Shown: piece after piece, positions 39,501 to 51,500 of the stretch
Position numbering within the stretch: the stretch's first letter is position 1
How the letters are laid out: each line of letters starts with the position of its first letter
From: Leguminivora glycinivorella
Lineage: Eukaryota > Arthropoda > Insecta > Lepidoptera > Tortricidae
Assembly (NCBI RefSeq): GCF_023078275.1
Contig: NC_062998.1
Location: 19,171,916 to 19,235,915 of the forward strand
Reading direction: 5' to 3'
Length of the DNA: 64,000 nucleotides
Notes under the pieces: generated by a model
Told to the model about the DNA's origin: nothing
The model's input: only the letters and a program-made list of their open reading frames with translations
Databases searched by the model: none
Translations under genes and position numbers: made by a program

Positions 39501-42500
39501 CACCTTGGAAAATTTCTATGCGAATTGGCGGGAAAGTGCAAACGACACGATTGAGTGGAGGGAAAGAAAAGAGGGAAGGCCTTTGCCCAGCAGTGGGACA
39601 TTAAAGCAGGCTAAAAAAAGAGCTTTACCTATAATGTTATAGTCATACATTTCCGCTCTACGACAAGTGTGATAAGTACCTACATACATACCTGGATAAC
39701 TCTCTTCGAGCACAGATTATTAATAAGTTACTAACGTAACAGATCCTTCACTTGCCCGCAAAACGACAAATACCTACGCTTTATTTAACTAATACTAATA
39801 AGTTACTACGTAAAACTCAGAAGAATAGTAGGTACGTGCCATACGAATTACGACTATACAGGCGGGCGCGTGCCGCCCCTCGGCCACTTGTTCATTCGAA
39901 TGAACGGCTAGCGTTGACCGCGAGCGAGTGACGTAGGCCTGATTCGAGCTCAAATACCCTAGGTCTGAAGGTGTGATGCCGAATTTCAGAACGAAGTATT
40001 AAATAAGCGCTCCACTCTATGTTAGCTGAAGAGCATAAAAGATTACGCTTCATAAATAACAACAGCTGCCTTGCAAAGGAATACGATCCGAGGTGAGGGC
40101 ACCATCAGCGTTCGCGGCGCGAGTACCCGGGCTGACCTATTCGCGCCCACGACCTTTAGGGAAGGGCCACTTGCAAGCCATTCGCCCCACGCAACATCTA
40201 ACTGATTACGAAACGTTCCGTAGAAGCCGAGTTTGAGTTATTCCGTCAATAAATACTTAAACTACTCTATTGTTAAACTATGTTACAGCTTATTAAGGTG
40301 CAGTGGTTTCAGCTATTAGAAGAGATAAACTTTCTCAGTAGGATTAGCACATGATTGCCGCGAGAGTATGTCGCCGCGAGAAAGACTACACGTCCTTATG
40401 TCATTAATACAATTAGAAGAAGATGTGTGATTTATCTCGCGGCGACATACTCTCGCGGCAATCATGTGATAACCCATCATCATCATCACACCAGATCATC
40501 ATCATCATGCAGATCATCTTACGGTTGGCATAAAATACGAACAGCAGTCTTGAGCTTATCTTTCTCAAATTATGTACTTCAATATTTGGGCGACCGAGCT
40601 TCACTCGGTTCTATTTTATTATATCACGTCTTTAGATAAAAAAAAACTCTTATATTATTAAAAAAAACTTAATTTCTGCCGGCGTATCATGCTTCCAATT
40701 TTATCACTTATCCATGTGGATAAGACATCTGTCACTCTCACTCTGACATACTTGCCAAAGCGTGACAGAAGTATTATCCACGTGGATAAGTGATAAAATT
40801 AGAAGCATGATACGCCGGCTGGCCGGGATTCGAAACCCTGACTCCTGCGATCTGCCTGTTAACATTAGACCGACCTCTTACGACTGAGCTAGCGGAGCCG
40901 ATGCGCGGGCGGCGAAATTAACGACCATATTTTACGTTTATTAACGCGAAAGGAAAAAAATACGCATGAAAAGTCGAAAATTCACGTTTTCCGGGATCTA
41001 AGGCTACGCTAGATCGCTTTTTCACCCCCGAAAACCCCCACATACCAAATTTCAGCGAAATCGTTAGAGCGGTTTCCGAGATCGTCGGTATAAAGTTATA
41101 TATAAATAAATAAATATACTTATAAATAAATAAATATACAAAAAATGCTCGTTTAAAGGTATAAGATTTATTCGGAGATTCAGTCGGTAGAAAGAAAGCA
41201 CGAGCATTGTCTAAAACGCATTGTTAACGATTTCTTACTAATTTATTTATTGAAATCTTCACATTTCAGTCACCATAAAAACGTGGCAAATTCAATACAC
41301 TCGTTATCGTTCCATGTAATGGCTGCTTGATTTAACGATGTACCGTGTGGGACTTGTGGGAGACTTTTTTGAGTTACCATGCACATAAGAAATAAACGTA
41401 ATATAAAACGTTATGTGACGATAAATAGTGTGTGTACTGTGCAATATGGAATTAATTTTAATTATTTTATTGTTATACTTAATGTCCAATTCACATTGTG
41501 TGAAATGTTTAACTAATTTAATGTTTACCTATTAACCATGGTTACACATACACAATGTATTACCTACCATTAGATGTTGACATGTAACACTGGTGTGGTG
41601 TCATTAATAAATTATTGTATTGTATTGTATATGTGACGTTATCTATCTGGGTAAAGGGTCTTCAGGGACCTTATAGTCGATGGCGCTTACGTACCTTGGC
41701 ATCGTATCTGTATACGAACATCGCCCTTAACGCCTTAAGCGCCATCGACAATAAGGTCCCTTTTCCCAGATAACGTCACATATAAATTTTGAATTTCGCG
41801 TCTTTTTCTAGTGACAAATTTGTTTGACCGACTAATTATGCAAAAAGATTGATTAACTAAATGCGAAATATAAGCTAATAATAATTTAATAGCGACGACA
41901 CGCACGATCCAGGTTCGGGTCGGAGGAGGACCTCACACGGCTAGACAAAACTAGTAGCAAATGACGAATAAAATTTCTTGAATATTCTTCGAATGAAATG
42001 CCGCACATATTTATTTATTAAAACATCGCAGAAAATTTTTCAACAAAAACCAATTCATCAGAAAAGCTGTTTGAATGCAATCGACTTGTAGGTATCAATA
42101 GCAGGAGGGAGTAGTGCTCAAAAGACCGTCTACCACGATCACGATAAAGGGATTTCGAACTTCAACCTATTACGTTTACAGTTTACACCCAGTGATACAT
42201 AGGTTGTAGCTACTATGTATAATAGTGCCCACTATCACCAACACCCGCTTGTGGGCAAAATATTTCATTACATCAACTGTCATATCGAGTCTCCCGGACT
42301 CACATGTAAGTCTGTGCACTTTCGTAGGATGACGTATCGTTTGAGTGATCGATTCCAGTAGGTAGGTACCATTCGTTTAAACTTTAAATAAACGATAAGG
42401 GGTCGGATTTTGAACATCGATGTCTCTATTTCGGGTACTTCGTTCAATAATATCTCCACTGCTAGCTAGACTACATATTTAAATTCTACCAATAGAATTA

Positions 42501-45500
42501 AAAATGAGCGGTCAATCGCCATTTGCCCATTTCTATTTACCGTTGTACCCTATTAAGATATTGCTCAAGCATACAGGATGTGGCCTGTAATACAAGCAAA
42601 TAATAAACTGCTTACTCTTCCAACTGACACACATTAGATCTGTGACTTTTATAATTTTTAGAGTAGCTACTATAAAGTTTATTTCAACACGCAATGTACC
42701 TACTGTAATCCATGCTAATCCATACTAATAGTATACATACATGCAATGGGACAGTGTGTGTGTGTCTGTTTGTTTGTCCGTCTTTCACGGCAAAACGGAG
42801 CGACGAATTGATGTGATTTTTTAAGTGAAGATAGTTGAAGGGATGGAGAGTGACATAGGCTAATTTTTATCTCTTTCTAACGCGAGCGAAGCCGCGGGCA
42901 AAAGCTGGTTTATTATAATTTAAGAAGAATCTGAATCGGGTTATCTACATGTCTAAGAAAACGACTGTATTAGGTGCACTACGAGTATCGATAGCAGAAT
43001 ACGCTGCTGATATCCTTTGTAACCTTATAGGCGGGAACAAAGGTGTGGTCTCACGACACGGCATCGGCACTGCGGCCACAACGAGCACTTGGCGCGAACT
43101 TGTCTGTATTTCTGCCATTCGACTCGGCCGCAATATAAGGACTATTATATTTTATACTGTGACTCGGCTAAGTCAGAGCGGCGCTATGCTGCGAAGGATG
43201 CCGACATTCCATTTCTATAAGAAACATATATTATTTTCAGTAGTTACATATTATGGTGAATTTTCTCGCACTAGTCGCAAAGTAAATAGCACATTTCTTG
43301 TCTACTACTACTACAAAGACTCAGTCACGGATAACGCACATTTTACAGCATGAAATTAAAGAATGTGAAAATGTATTAATAGTACATTGTGTATTAAGGG
43401 CGGAAAGTGAAGGATTACGAACGAGAGGCTGCCCGAAGCCTGACGCCGAAGGCGGAGGGCTTTAATAACTTGAGTGCACAATGTTTTTCAGTTTTCATCT
43501 CACTGACATTTCGAACATTCGTCCGCCATCTTGTAATTTTTGACAGGTCGTTCAAGGCCCTACCCAGGTATTCACTTTACCGCCCTAGGGCGGTAAAATA
43601 GCTCATTAGGTATAAGTATGCAGGCATGCACCGTTTACGAGGGAGTGTGATGAAAATGTATAAACGAGGGATCAACTATTTCACCCATTTGAAGAACACT
43701 AAACCCTTTACATTTTTAATGGACAGTCAGCTGCAGAGAAAAGTAGACCTTGCTTACAAATTTGTATGCAGAGGGGTTTACTTTTCTCTGCAGCTGACTG
43801 TCTTCGTACACCGTAACTTACTGTTTTCAGTTAAGTACATGAATCTGAAAACAGTTCCCGTTCCATCGTTAAGTGAAATACTTCCACGGTTCTATTTAGT
43901 AGACAGACAAGCTATTAGTATTAAGAGTTTATAGAAAACGCGACTGTTAAATTATATTTTTAATAGATACGAGTGGTTAATAGTTACTCAAAGCATTTAA
44001 TATTAGGTATGCTTCTGTGCCTAGTTAATGAATGAACGATAGCCGATCGGCTCGTCTGTAAGTAGGTAAACAGAGGGGCCGGCAGACTGTGAGGCGGCTG
44101 CGCCCACGCATGCGCGGCTCGGCCGCTCTTCGTTCCACACGCGCAATATTCTGAATGGCTCCTTGTACTACGAACGAACAGGCATTGCACAATTACGTAA
44201 CAACTTCGAGTACTGGGCCCTAGCCAAAAGTACAATCGTTGACTGCACCTTCCGCATTGTTGCGACTGAGCCAGTTGCGTATAGTCTGCCTAGAATCTAC
44301 ACACAGGCTCTCGCCGCTGACTTGCGTGCACAATTGCACATGTTGGGTAGACGTCTATAAACGTTGCCCGAGCCTAGGTTAGACCTGCACAAAGCGAGCC
44401 TTACTCGCAATCTTGCCAGGACCCGTTTCGCACAATGGATCCATCAGAGAGATTGCTCAAGACATAACCAGAGAGAATGACCGGCTACAATTGTGTAGGT
44501 ACCTTTGCATCTAATAGCAGTACCTACACTAATTAAATTAGTGATTCGTTGTTATACTCGTACATATGTACTTTACCGTTTCTTAGATTTTTTTATTACC
44601 AGGTATTTAGTTTTTGTTTAACTACGTAGGATAATTAATCATCTGAGTAAAGAAAGATAATCACAAATATGATTACAAAGTATGTATAAGAATTAAAGTA
44701 CATAAACACTACATATAACTGAAAACTATGTTAGATTTTGCAATTAATTACTACAAATAAGTAGACTATGCAGATATGAAAAGGTGGTTAATTTCGCAAT
44801 GTTTAAGTTTGACCAGTGATTAGGTACTCAGAGACTACATCTGAACGTCTGACAAGTTACACCAGTTGGACAGGACGGCTTCCCTCAAAGGCACGTATTA
44901 ATAATATTATTACGTAGGTATGTACCTAGCTACATTTGAATAAAAATACAAGTATACTTATAATCCGACCTTGCTACGGTCGTGAACTCTTTATGTGGTC
45001 AAGTCGGTAGGGTTGCTAACAATGTGAAGTGGTGTGTCTGTACACTCTTTGTGCTGAATTAAAAGTGACCGTCCGAACGGCGGGTTGACGAGAAAGATTG
45101 GATATTTTATTTTAATGTATAGGTATTATGCTCTGTAGACACGTCTTGAATTTCCTCACATTATATGTTCTCACGATTTGCACACAGAACCGTATATATA
45201 ACTTTACAAGTACGAGTATGTAGTAAGTAGCACAAGTTTCTCAGAGTAGGAGAAATCAATCGGGAAAGCAATATGTCGACACCGCAGGTGCACGGCAGCC
45301 CTAGCGCGGCATGCATCTTTTTCGTAATAAAGCCACCAAGCTCCGTGCAATATGCACTTTATTATGATCAAATATGTTTCTCTAGACATAGTATTAAACC
45401 CAATGTATCTAAGATGTATATTATTAAATTACGTCACTCCTTGTTACCGTTGCTACATACTATAGAATATTAATAAAATTATGTTATGATCAATGCAAGA

Positions 45501-48500
45501 TTAGCGACGCATCGTATTGTTTCATATGAAATTACATATATTTAGTAAAAAGACACGACACCAATGGAAAACGTAGTTGGTAGGCAAAGTAAGAGGAAAC
45601 GCTCGGCCCACATAGGTCCACTTTCATCTTCAAGCGGAAGTCGCTGTTTGCGCGATGCGCCTGTAGGTACGGCTCGTGCGTGGAGACCATTTTCTGCTAT
45701 TAGGGCCCATCCAGCAATCGTAGGCGGTGCCCTTCGCCCACATCCTGACCCGGAAGGGAAAGCATGAGCGGATTTATGATCGCCCATTCCGAGTATAAAT
45801 TTACAAGCCAAATGGACACTTGGAACAGAGCGGTGATAAATTGTCGACACGTGCTCCTTGACACGAAAAGCACTTATGTATGTAAATATGTAGTACTTAA
45901 AGTTTACCTGCGATTTGGCTTATTAACATTGAATAGGTATGTTTTTAGCGTAAACATGTTTTAGGACTGGTTTCGCGATGAATCGTAAACTTACTTTAGG
46001 ACTCTGTGTAACGATAAAATATATTGTCATCAAACGGCTGTCTGTCATATTGCGATGACAAAATTTTAGATTGTCAAGAAATGATTTATTAGCTTTATAG
46101 TCATTATCCAATAATGGCCATTTGCCCAATTCTTTGTCTAAAGTGTACCTAATCGGCCAACTTCCTAGCAAGGTGGGCGCCCTAACGAGTGGCCCAGCGC
46201 GCTGGCGAGGACGAGCGCCGGATGAGCGGTCTGCACCCCAAATTCCAGCGAGGACACTTCCATCTACACCGGTCGGTGTGCGCGGACAGTCCGGCGTGAT
46301 TCTCTTAATGGCCGACGTCCGCCGACCCACGTGCGCCCACGTCACGGTCTAATACGAAATTTAGAACAAATCTTGCAAGACGCTATACGTGGTGCAGTTG
46401 GAAGACGATTGCGGGCGACGCCGACGTCCTGGAATTGATTTACGGCCCACAAGGCTATGTAAACATTGCATGTAATTTTTCATTGCATAATATTGGAAAT
46501 TGAAACTTGATTATCCATTTAGCTATTGCTTCTTCTAATTCTGAATTCCATGGAGGTAGTTTATGAATTCATGGTATCTGACCTCCATTTTAGTCATTAA
46601 GCTTATCAATAGGTACGTGCTCGTGACCAGGCGTTGTTCCCAATATTCTCTGGATACCGAGTCGTGAGTCAGTGGGCCTGTATCGGCAGCATTCCTCGTG
46701 TAACATAGCATTGCATCACAGCGTAGTGCGTACCTACAGTGAATGCGCGTTCAACGCACCGCAAACTTAGCTTTCTTGAAGGCCGAGACACACCAGATGC
46801 GTATGCGGCCCGCCCTTGCTTCCAATTTGAGCAGCAAAAACGTGGTACCTAAGTAATAAAAATCTTGTAACAAATAGGTACTAGAATACTAGAGATGCAT
46901 AGTAGGGAGACTAGGGAGTGCAGGGACGTGTAGCTAATAGTAGCTTATAATGTTCATTAAAAAGCATCTTATTAAGTTATTTATTAGTGTACTAAAAATA
47001 ACTAATACCTTATTGTAATACATAACAAAACCCTAATCCTTCCAATCCTTTGTTACAAACACAGTATTGTAATAGGCAATTACGCAGTATTCGCGGGAAC
47101 GTCTATTGTTAGATAGGTACTAAGGAGTTTAACCGCTTGAGCAAATTATCAGCTTAACCTGACATGGCGTATCAGCGTACGGCTATTTGCATAAAGAACT
47201 AGGTTGTCTCCAAGTAAGTAGGTGTTAGCTCTATTTGTTAATGAAGTCAATCCAAGACTTAATTAAAAAATTGTTCTTTAGGGTTCCATAGTCAACTAGG
47301 AACCCTTATAGTTTCGCCATGTCTGTCTGTCCGTCCGTCCGTCTGTCCGCGGATAATCTCAGTAACCGTTAGCACTAGAAAGCTGAAATTTGGTACCAAT
47401 ATGTATATCATTCACGCCAACAAAGTGCAAAAATAAAAAATGGAAAAAATGTTTTATTAGGGTACACTCCCCCCCCCATGTAAAGTGGGGGCTGATATTT
47501 TTTTTCATTCCAACCCCCACGTGTGATATATTGTTGGATAGGTATTTAAAAATAAATAAGGGTTTGCTAACATTGTTTTTTGATAATATTAATATTTTTG
47601 GAAATAATCGCTCCTAAAGGAAAAAAAAGTGCGTCCCCCCCTCTAACTTTTGAACCATATGTTTCAAAAATATGAAAAAAATCACAAAAGTAGAACTTTA
47701 TAAATACTTTCTAGCAAAATTGTTTTGAACTTGATAGGTTCAGTAGTTTTTGAGTAAAATACGGAAAACTACGGAACCCTACACTGAGCGTGGCCCGACA
47801 CGCTCTTGGCCGGTTTTTTTTTTCTAAACTTCTCATTTGATCATCATTCGCCGCGCCAGGTACCTGTAGTTTCTATAATATAATAACTATAATAAGTAAC
47901 ATATCGTCACTACTTTGAAAATACTCGTATCTCACGCTGCTTCTCAAAGTTAAAACGCAGTAAGTCTATATGCATTCCATACGTACTTACTACAATTTTC
48001 TTTTTATTGACAGACGAAGATACCTACAAGTTTTTTAGGGTTCCGTAGTCAACTAGGAACCCTTATAGTTTCGCCATGTCTGTCTGTCCGTCCGTCCGTC
48101 CGCGGATAATCTCAGTAACCGTTAGCACTAGAAAGCTGAAATTTAGTACCAATATCAATCACGCCAACAAAGTGCAAAAATAAAAAATGGAAAAAAATGT
48201 TTTATTAGGGTACCCCCCTACATGTAAAGTGGGGGCTGATATTTTTTTTTCATTCCAACCCCAACGTGTGATATATTGTTGGATAGGTATTCAAAAATGA
48301 ATAAGGGTTTACTAAGACCGTTTTTAATAATATTAATATTTTCGGAAATAATCGCTCCTAAAGGAAAAAAAAGTGCGTCCCCCTCCCCCTCTAACTTTTG
48401 AACCATATGTTTAAAAAATATGAAAAAAATCACAAAAGTAGAACTTTATAAATACTTTCTAGCAAAATTGTTTTGAACTTGATAGGTTCAGTAGTTTTTG

Positions 48501-51500
48501 AGAAAAATACGGAAAACTACGGAACCCTACACTGAGCGTGGCCTGACACGCTCTTGGCCGGTTTTTTAAAGTAGTCACGATCTCACGATATAATTGTTCC
48601 TATGGTATTAAAGTACCTGTTCTCCTACTCCTGTTACAGTCATCATCAAATACCTATATTGTGACAGCCAAAGCACCAAATATATATAAATAGATATACA
48701 TATATACAGAAATATAATTATATTTATTTTTATGACGACAAAGGTGCGTTATGATATATTCGATACTGACTATAACACGAAGGTTTAACATATTTTGCCG
48801 CCATACACTATACCTATATATTAACTGTAAACGTGAAACATATTAAATACCTATTTATCAATCAAAATCAATCCTTAAAAGTCAAATTTATCAGCCAGCG
48901 GGAGCAAACAAGTCAACATGTTCAAGATATTAGGCGTGATCTATTCATTACGTCGCGTCACAAAAAATGAAGTTTTTAGACTCCATTATTGTTCCCTTTG
49001 TCACACTTTTGTACAGTCACCTGCGATAATTATTTTATCACCAAAAGCACAGAATACATATTCCAAAAGGTACATTTTTTCTGCAGGTAACCCTAATGTG
49101 AGTGCGTTTTCACATTATCCGATCCGATATCGGATGTCGGACCGATATCCCATACATTACAGGCGCCATCTTGGATTTTTTCCATTGAAATCTTTCCGAG
49201 ATCCGATATCGGATCGGATAATGTGAAAACTAATCAAAAGTCCAATCGTGGACGCTCCGTGGCGTAGCAATGAAGTAAGATGGTACAGCGACTTACCCGT
49301 GCGATAACCGGCGTTGGAGAGGTACGTGGCGAAGGTCTTGGTCTCGTGCTTGGCCTGCCACATGGGCGACGAGCAGTTGTCGTTGTTGGTGTACACGTTG
49401 TGGTTGTGCACGTACACGCCAGTCAGCAGCGAGCTCCTGTCGCGAAACAATGCAAACTCGCCATTTAGGTATACCGTATTCAATAGATAAATTTTACGAG
49501 TATTGGTCGCTTCCTTCACTTAGACGAAAGCCAAAGCTTGTATCATTAGAATATGCTATTACCTAAAGGTTACATTTGACAAACCTACGAGTTATTAGGA
49601 ATAACACTATCTGTATAAATAAATAAAAGATATGCAGCGTGTATTTTTGATATTACCACATACTTAAAGGGTTATTCGTAAAAGCCCTACAGAATGGAAT
49701 ATATTTTCATATGTTTTAATTAAAAATACTACTTTTATTTTTCATAAAAAATAATTCAGCACGCAATGTATTGCTACTTTATTGTTCAACGACGTGACTT
49801 AACGTAAGAACTGACAATTAGTTCCGCGTCTTCCAGTGGGCTATTTCACCAATAGTGAGTATTGTCGCCCGACAGTGACCCTTCGCCGTTCATTGCTTGT
49901 TCAACAAGGAAATATTGAGGCTGAGTAACAATGTTACTTATTAACCCAGAAATAAGTATATGTCATAGCACTAAATGTACTAAAACCTTTGTCTGGTTAA
50001 AGTTTTAAGGTAATATAAAACATACACTCTGTATATATAGGTACTTACTTAGTTTAGAAAAATGTTCCATGTTTATATCTTTTAAGTAGTGAAAAGAGTA
50101 GGTTTTATTTAGCATTATCCCCGTTACCGTGTCTAATACATAGTACTTACTTGATAGTTTAAAAAAGGGATGAGATTTGGCTGTATTACAGATAGATAAA
50201 ACTATGGAAACAGATTATATCGCGTATATAATGAATTTACAATACATGCCTACATTTCGAATACTTTACAGGATTCGTGGTCTTTACAGCATTCGTTGTA
50301 ATTTTTTGAATATTGCATAACTAGCTTTATTAACAGTGTGTGAACCTGCCTTAAAAAATCTATATTATTTATGGATGGTTCATTAATATTTGTGGGTCAT
50401 TATGTCTTTGTGGGTTCATTAATATTTCTTGATGTGAGTAGCTTTCGCACATTGTAATTTTTCCTCAGTCACCCGTTGACCACGAATGCTGTAAAGTATT
50501 CGAAACGTTTCCATTGTTTTATTTCATACATACATACATACATACAATCACGCCTGTATCCCATAAAAGGGTAGGCAGAGCACATGAAACTACTAAAGCT
50601 TCAGTGCCACTCTTGGCAAATAAGGGGTTGAAAGAAAACGAAACTGTGACATTGCAGTGACAGGTTGCCAGCCTCTCGCCTACGCCACAATTTAACCCAT
50701 ATCCCACAGTCGCCTTCTACGACACCCACGGGAAGAAAGGGGGTGGTGAAATTCTTAACCCCGCCGCCGCTTCTTTCTTAATTCTTGTTTTATTTCATGG
50801 GTAACTATCGCGGTAACCGAATACAATATTATGTATACAGAGAGACTTATCTACCCCAACTATTTCCATATCTTCGATTCCACAACCCCGCGAAGTTGAT
50901 TCAGTTACAACTCTCACAGTTGCATATCTATTATACATATCTACTTAGGTATTTTTATGTAGATATGGCAAATAAATCTATACATATTATGTAGATCAGC
51001 ATCATTAGCACGATACAATGTACGGCCGAGTTGTCAGCAAAGCAAACCAATCGCATGTTTACGACTATGACTTGGTCTTTCTCTACATATTTCTTGAAGA
51101 ACCAATAATAACAATTATAGGTAAAATCGCCGTCAATAGAAATTGTCAACAGTGTAAACAAACCGTTCTATAAAATATCAATATTCTAGCACAATTTTAT
51201 TATTTTAAAGGTTGAGGATCATAATGTGATATGAATTGATTAAATAACACATGGATTTAGCCAGTATCTGATGAGTAAGAGTGAAAATTAAAAACATTTT
51301 GACTAAAAGGTTTGTTTACATTGTTCACAAGTTCTATTGACGGCGACTTTAACTAGCTTTTGTCCGCAGCTTCGCTCGCGCTAAATTCGAAAATTGCGGA
51401 ATGCTCCATACCAACTTGTAATCCCCATTTTAGGGAAGTGGGAGGTTAGAAAGAGACAAAAAGTAGCCTATGTCACTCTCCATCCTTTCAACTATCTCCA

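Larger units (their letters stand above)
28816..49296 (-). other. Sulf1 intron 2 (20.5 kb)
   Basis: No further Sulf1 exon is needed, since exon 2 and exon 3 join within a conserved block. The elements are listed separately. Stretches with no recognised element are about 29,820-30,850, 31,800-33,300, 35,260-36,450, 38,460-39,220, 41,800-42,700, 42,920-43,720 and 43,810-47,270. In these I saw only short unsupported open frames and moderate GC islands (44040-44130, 46160-46340). Confidence 0.75.

Noticed and set aside
39860..40240. GC-rich stretch as a possible alternative promoter of Sulf1
   Set aside because: No core-promoter motif or 5' exon with a donor could be supported. Left as unassigned intron.
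42949..43353. 134-codon plus-strand open frame in intron 2
   Set aside because: No recognisable domain, no signal or start context of note, irregular composition, and it starts at the edge of a LINE tail. Treated as chance.
45923..46345. 140-codon minus-strand open frame in a GC-richer patch
   Set aside because: Overlapping open frames on both strands, no family resemblance, and no splice-compatible partners. It looks like composition, not a gene.
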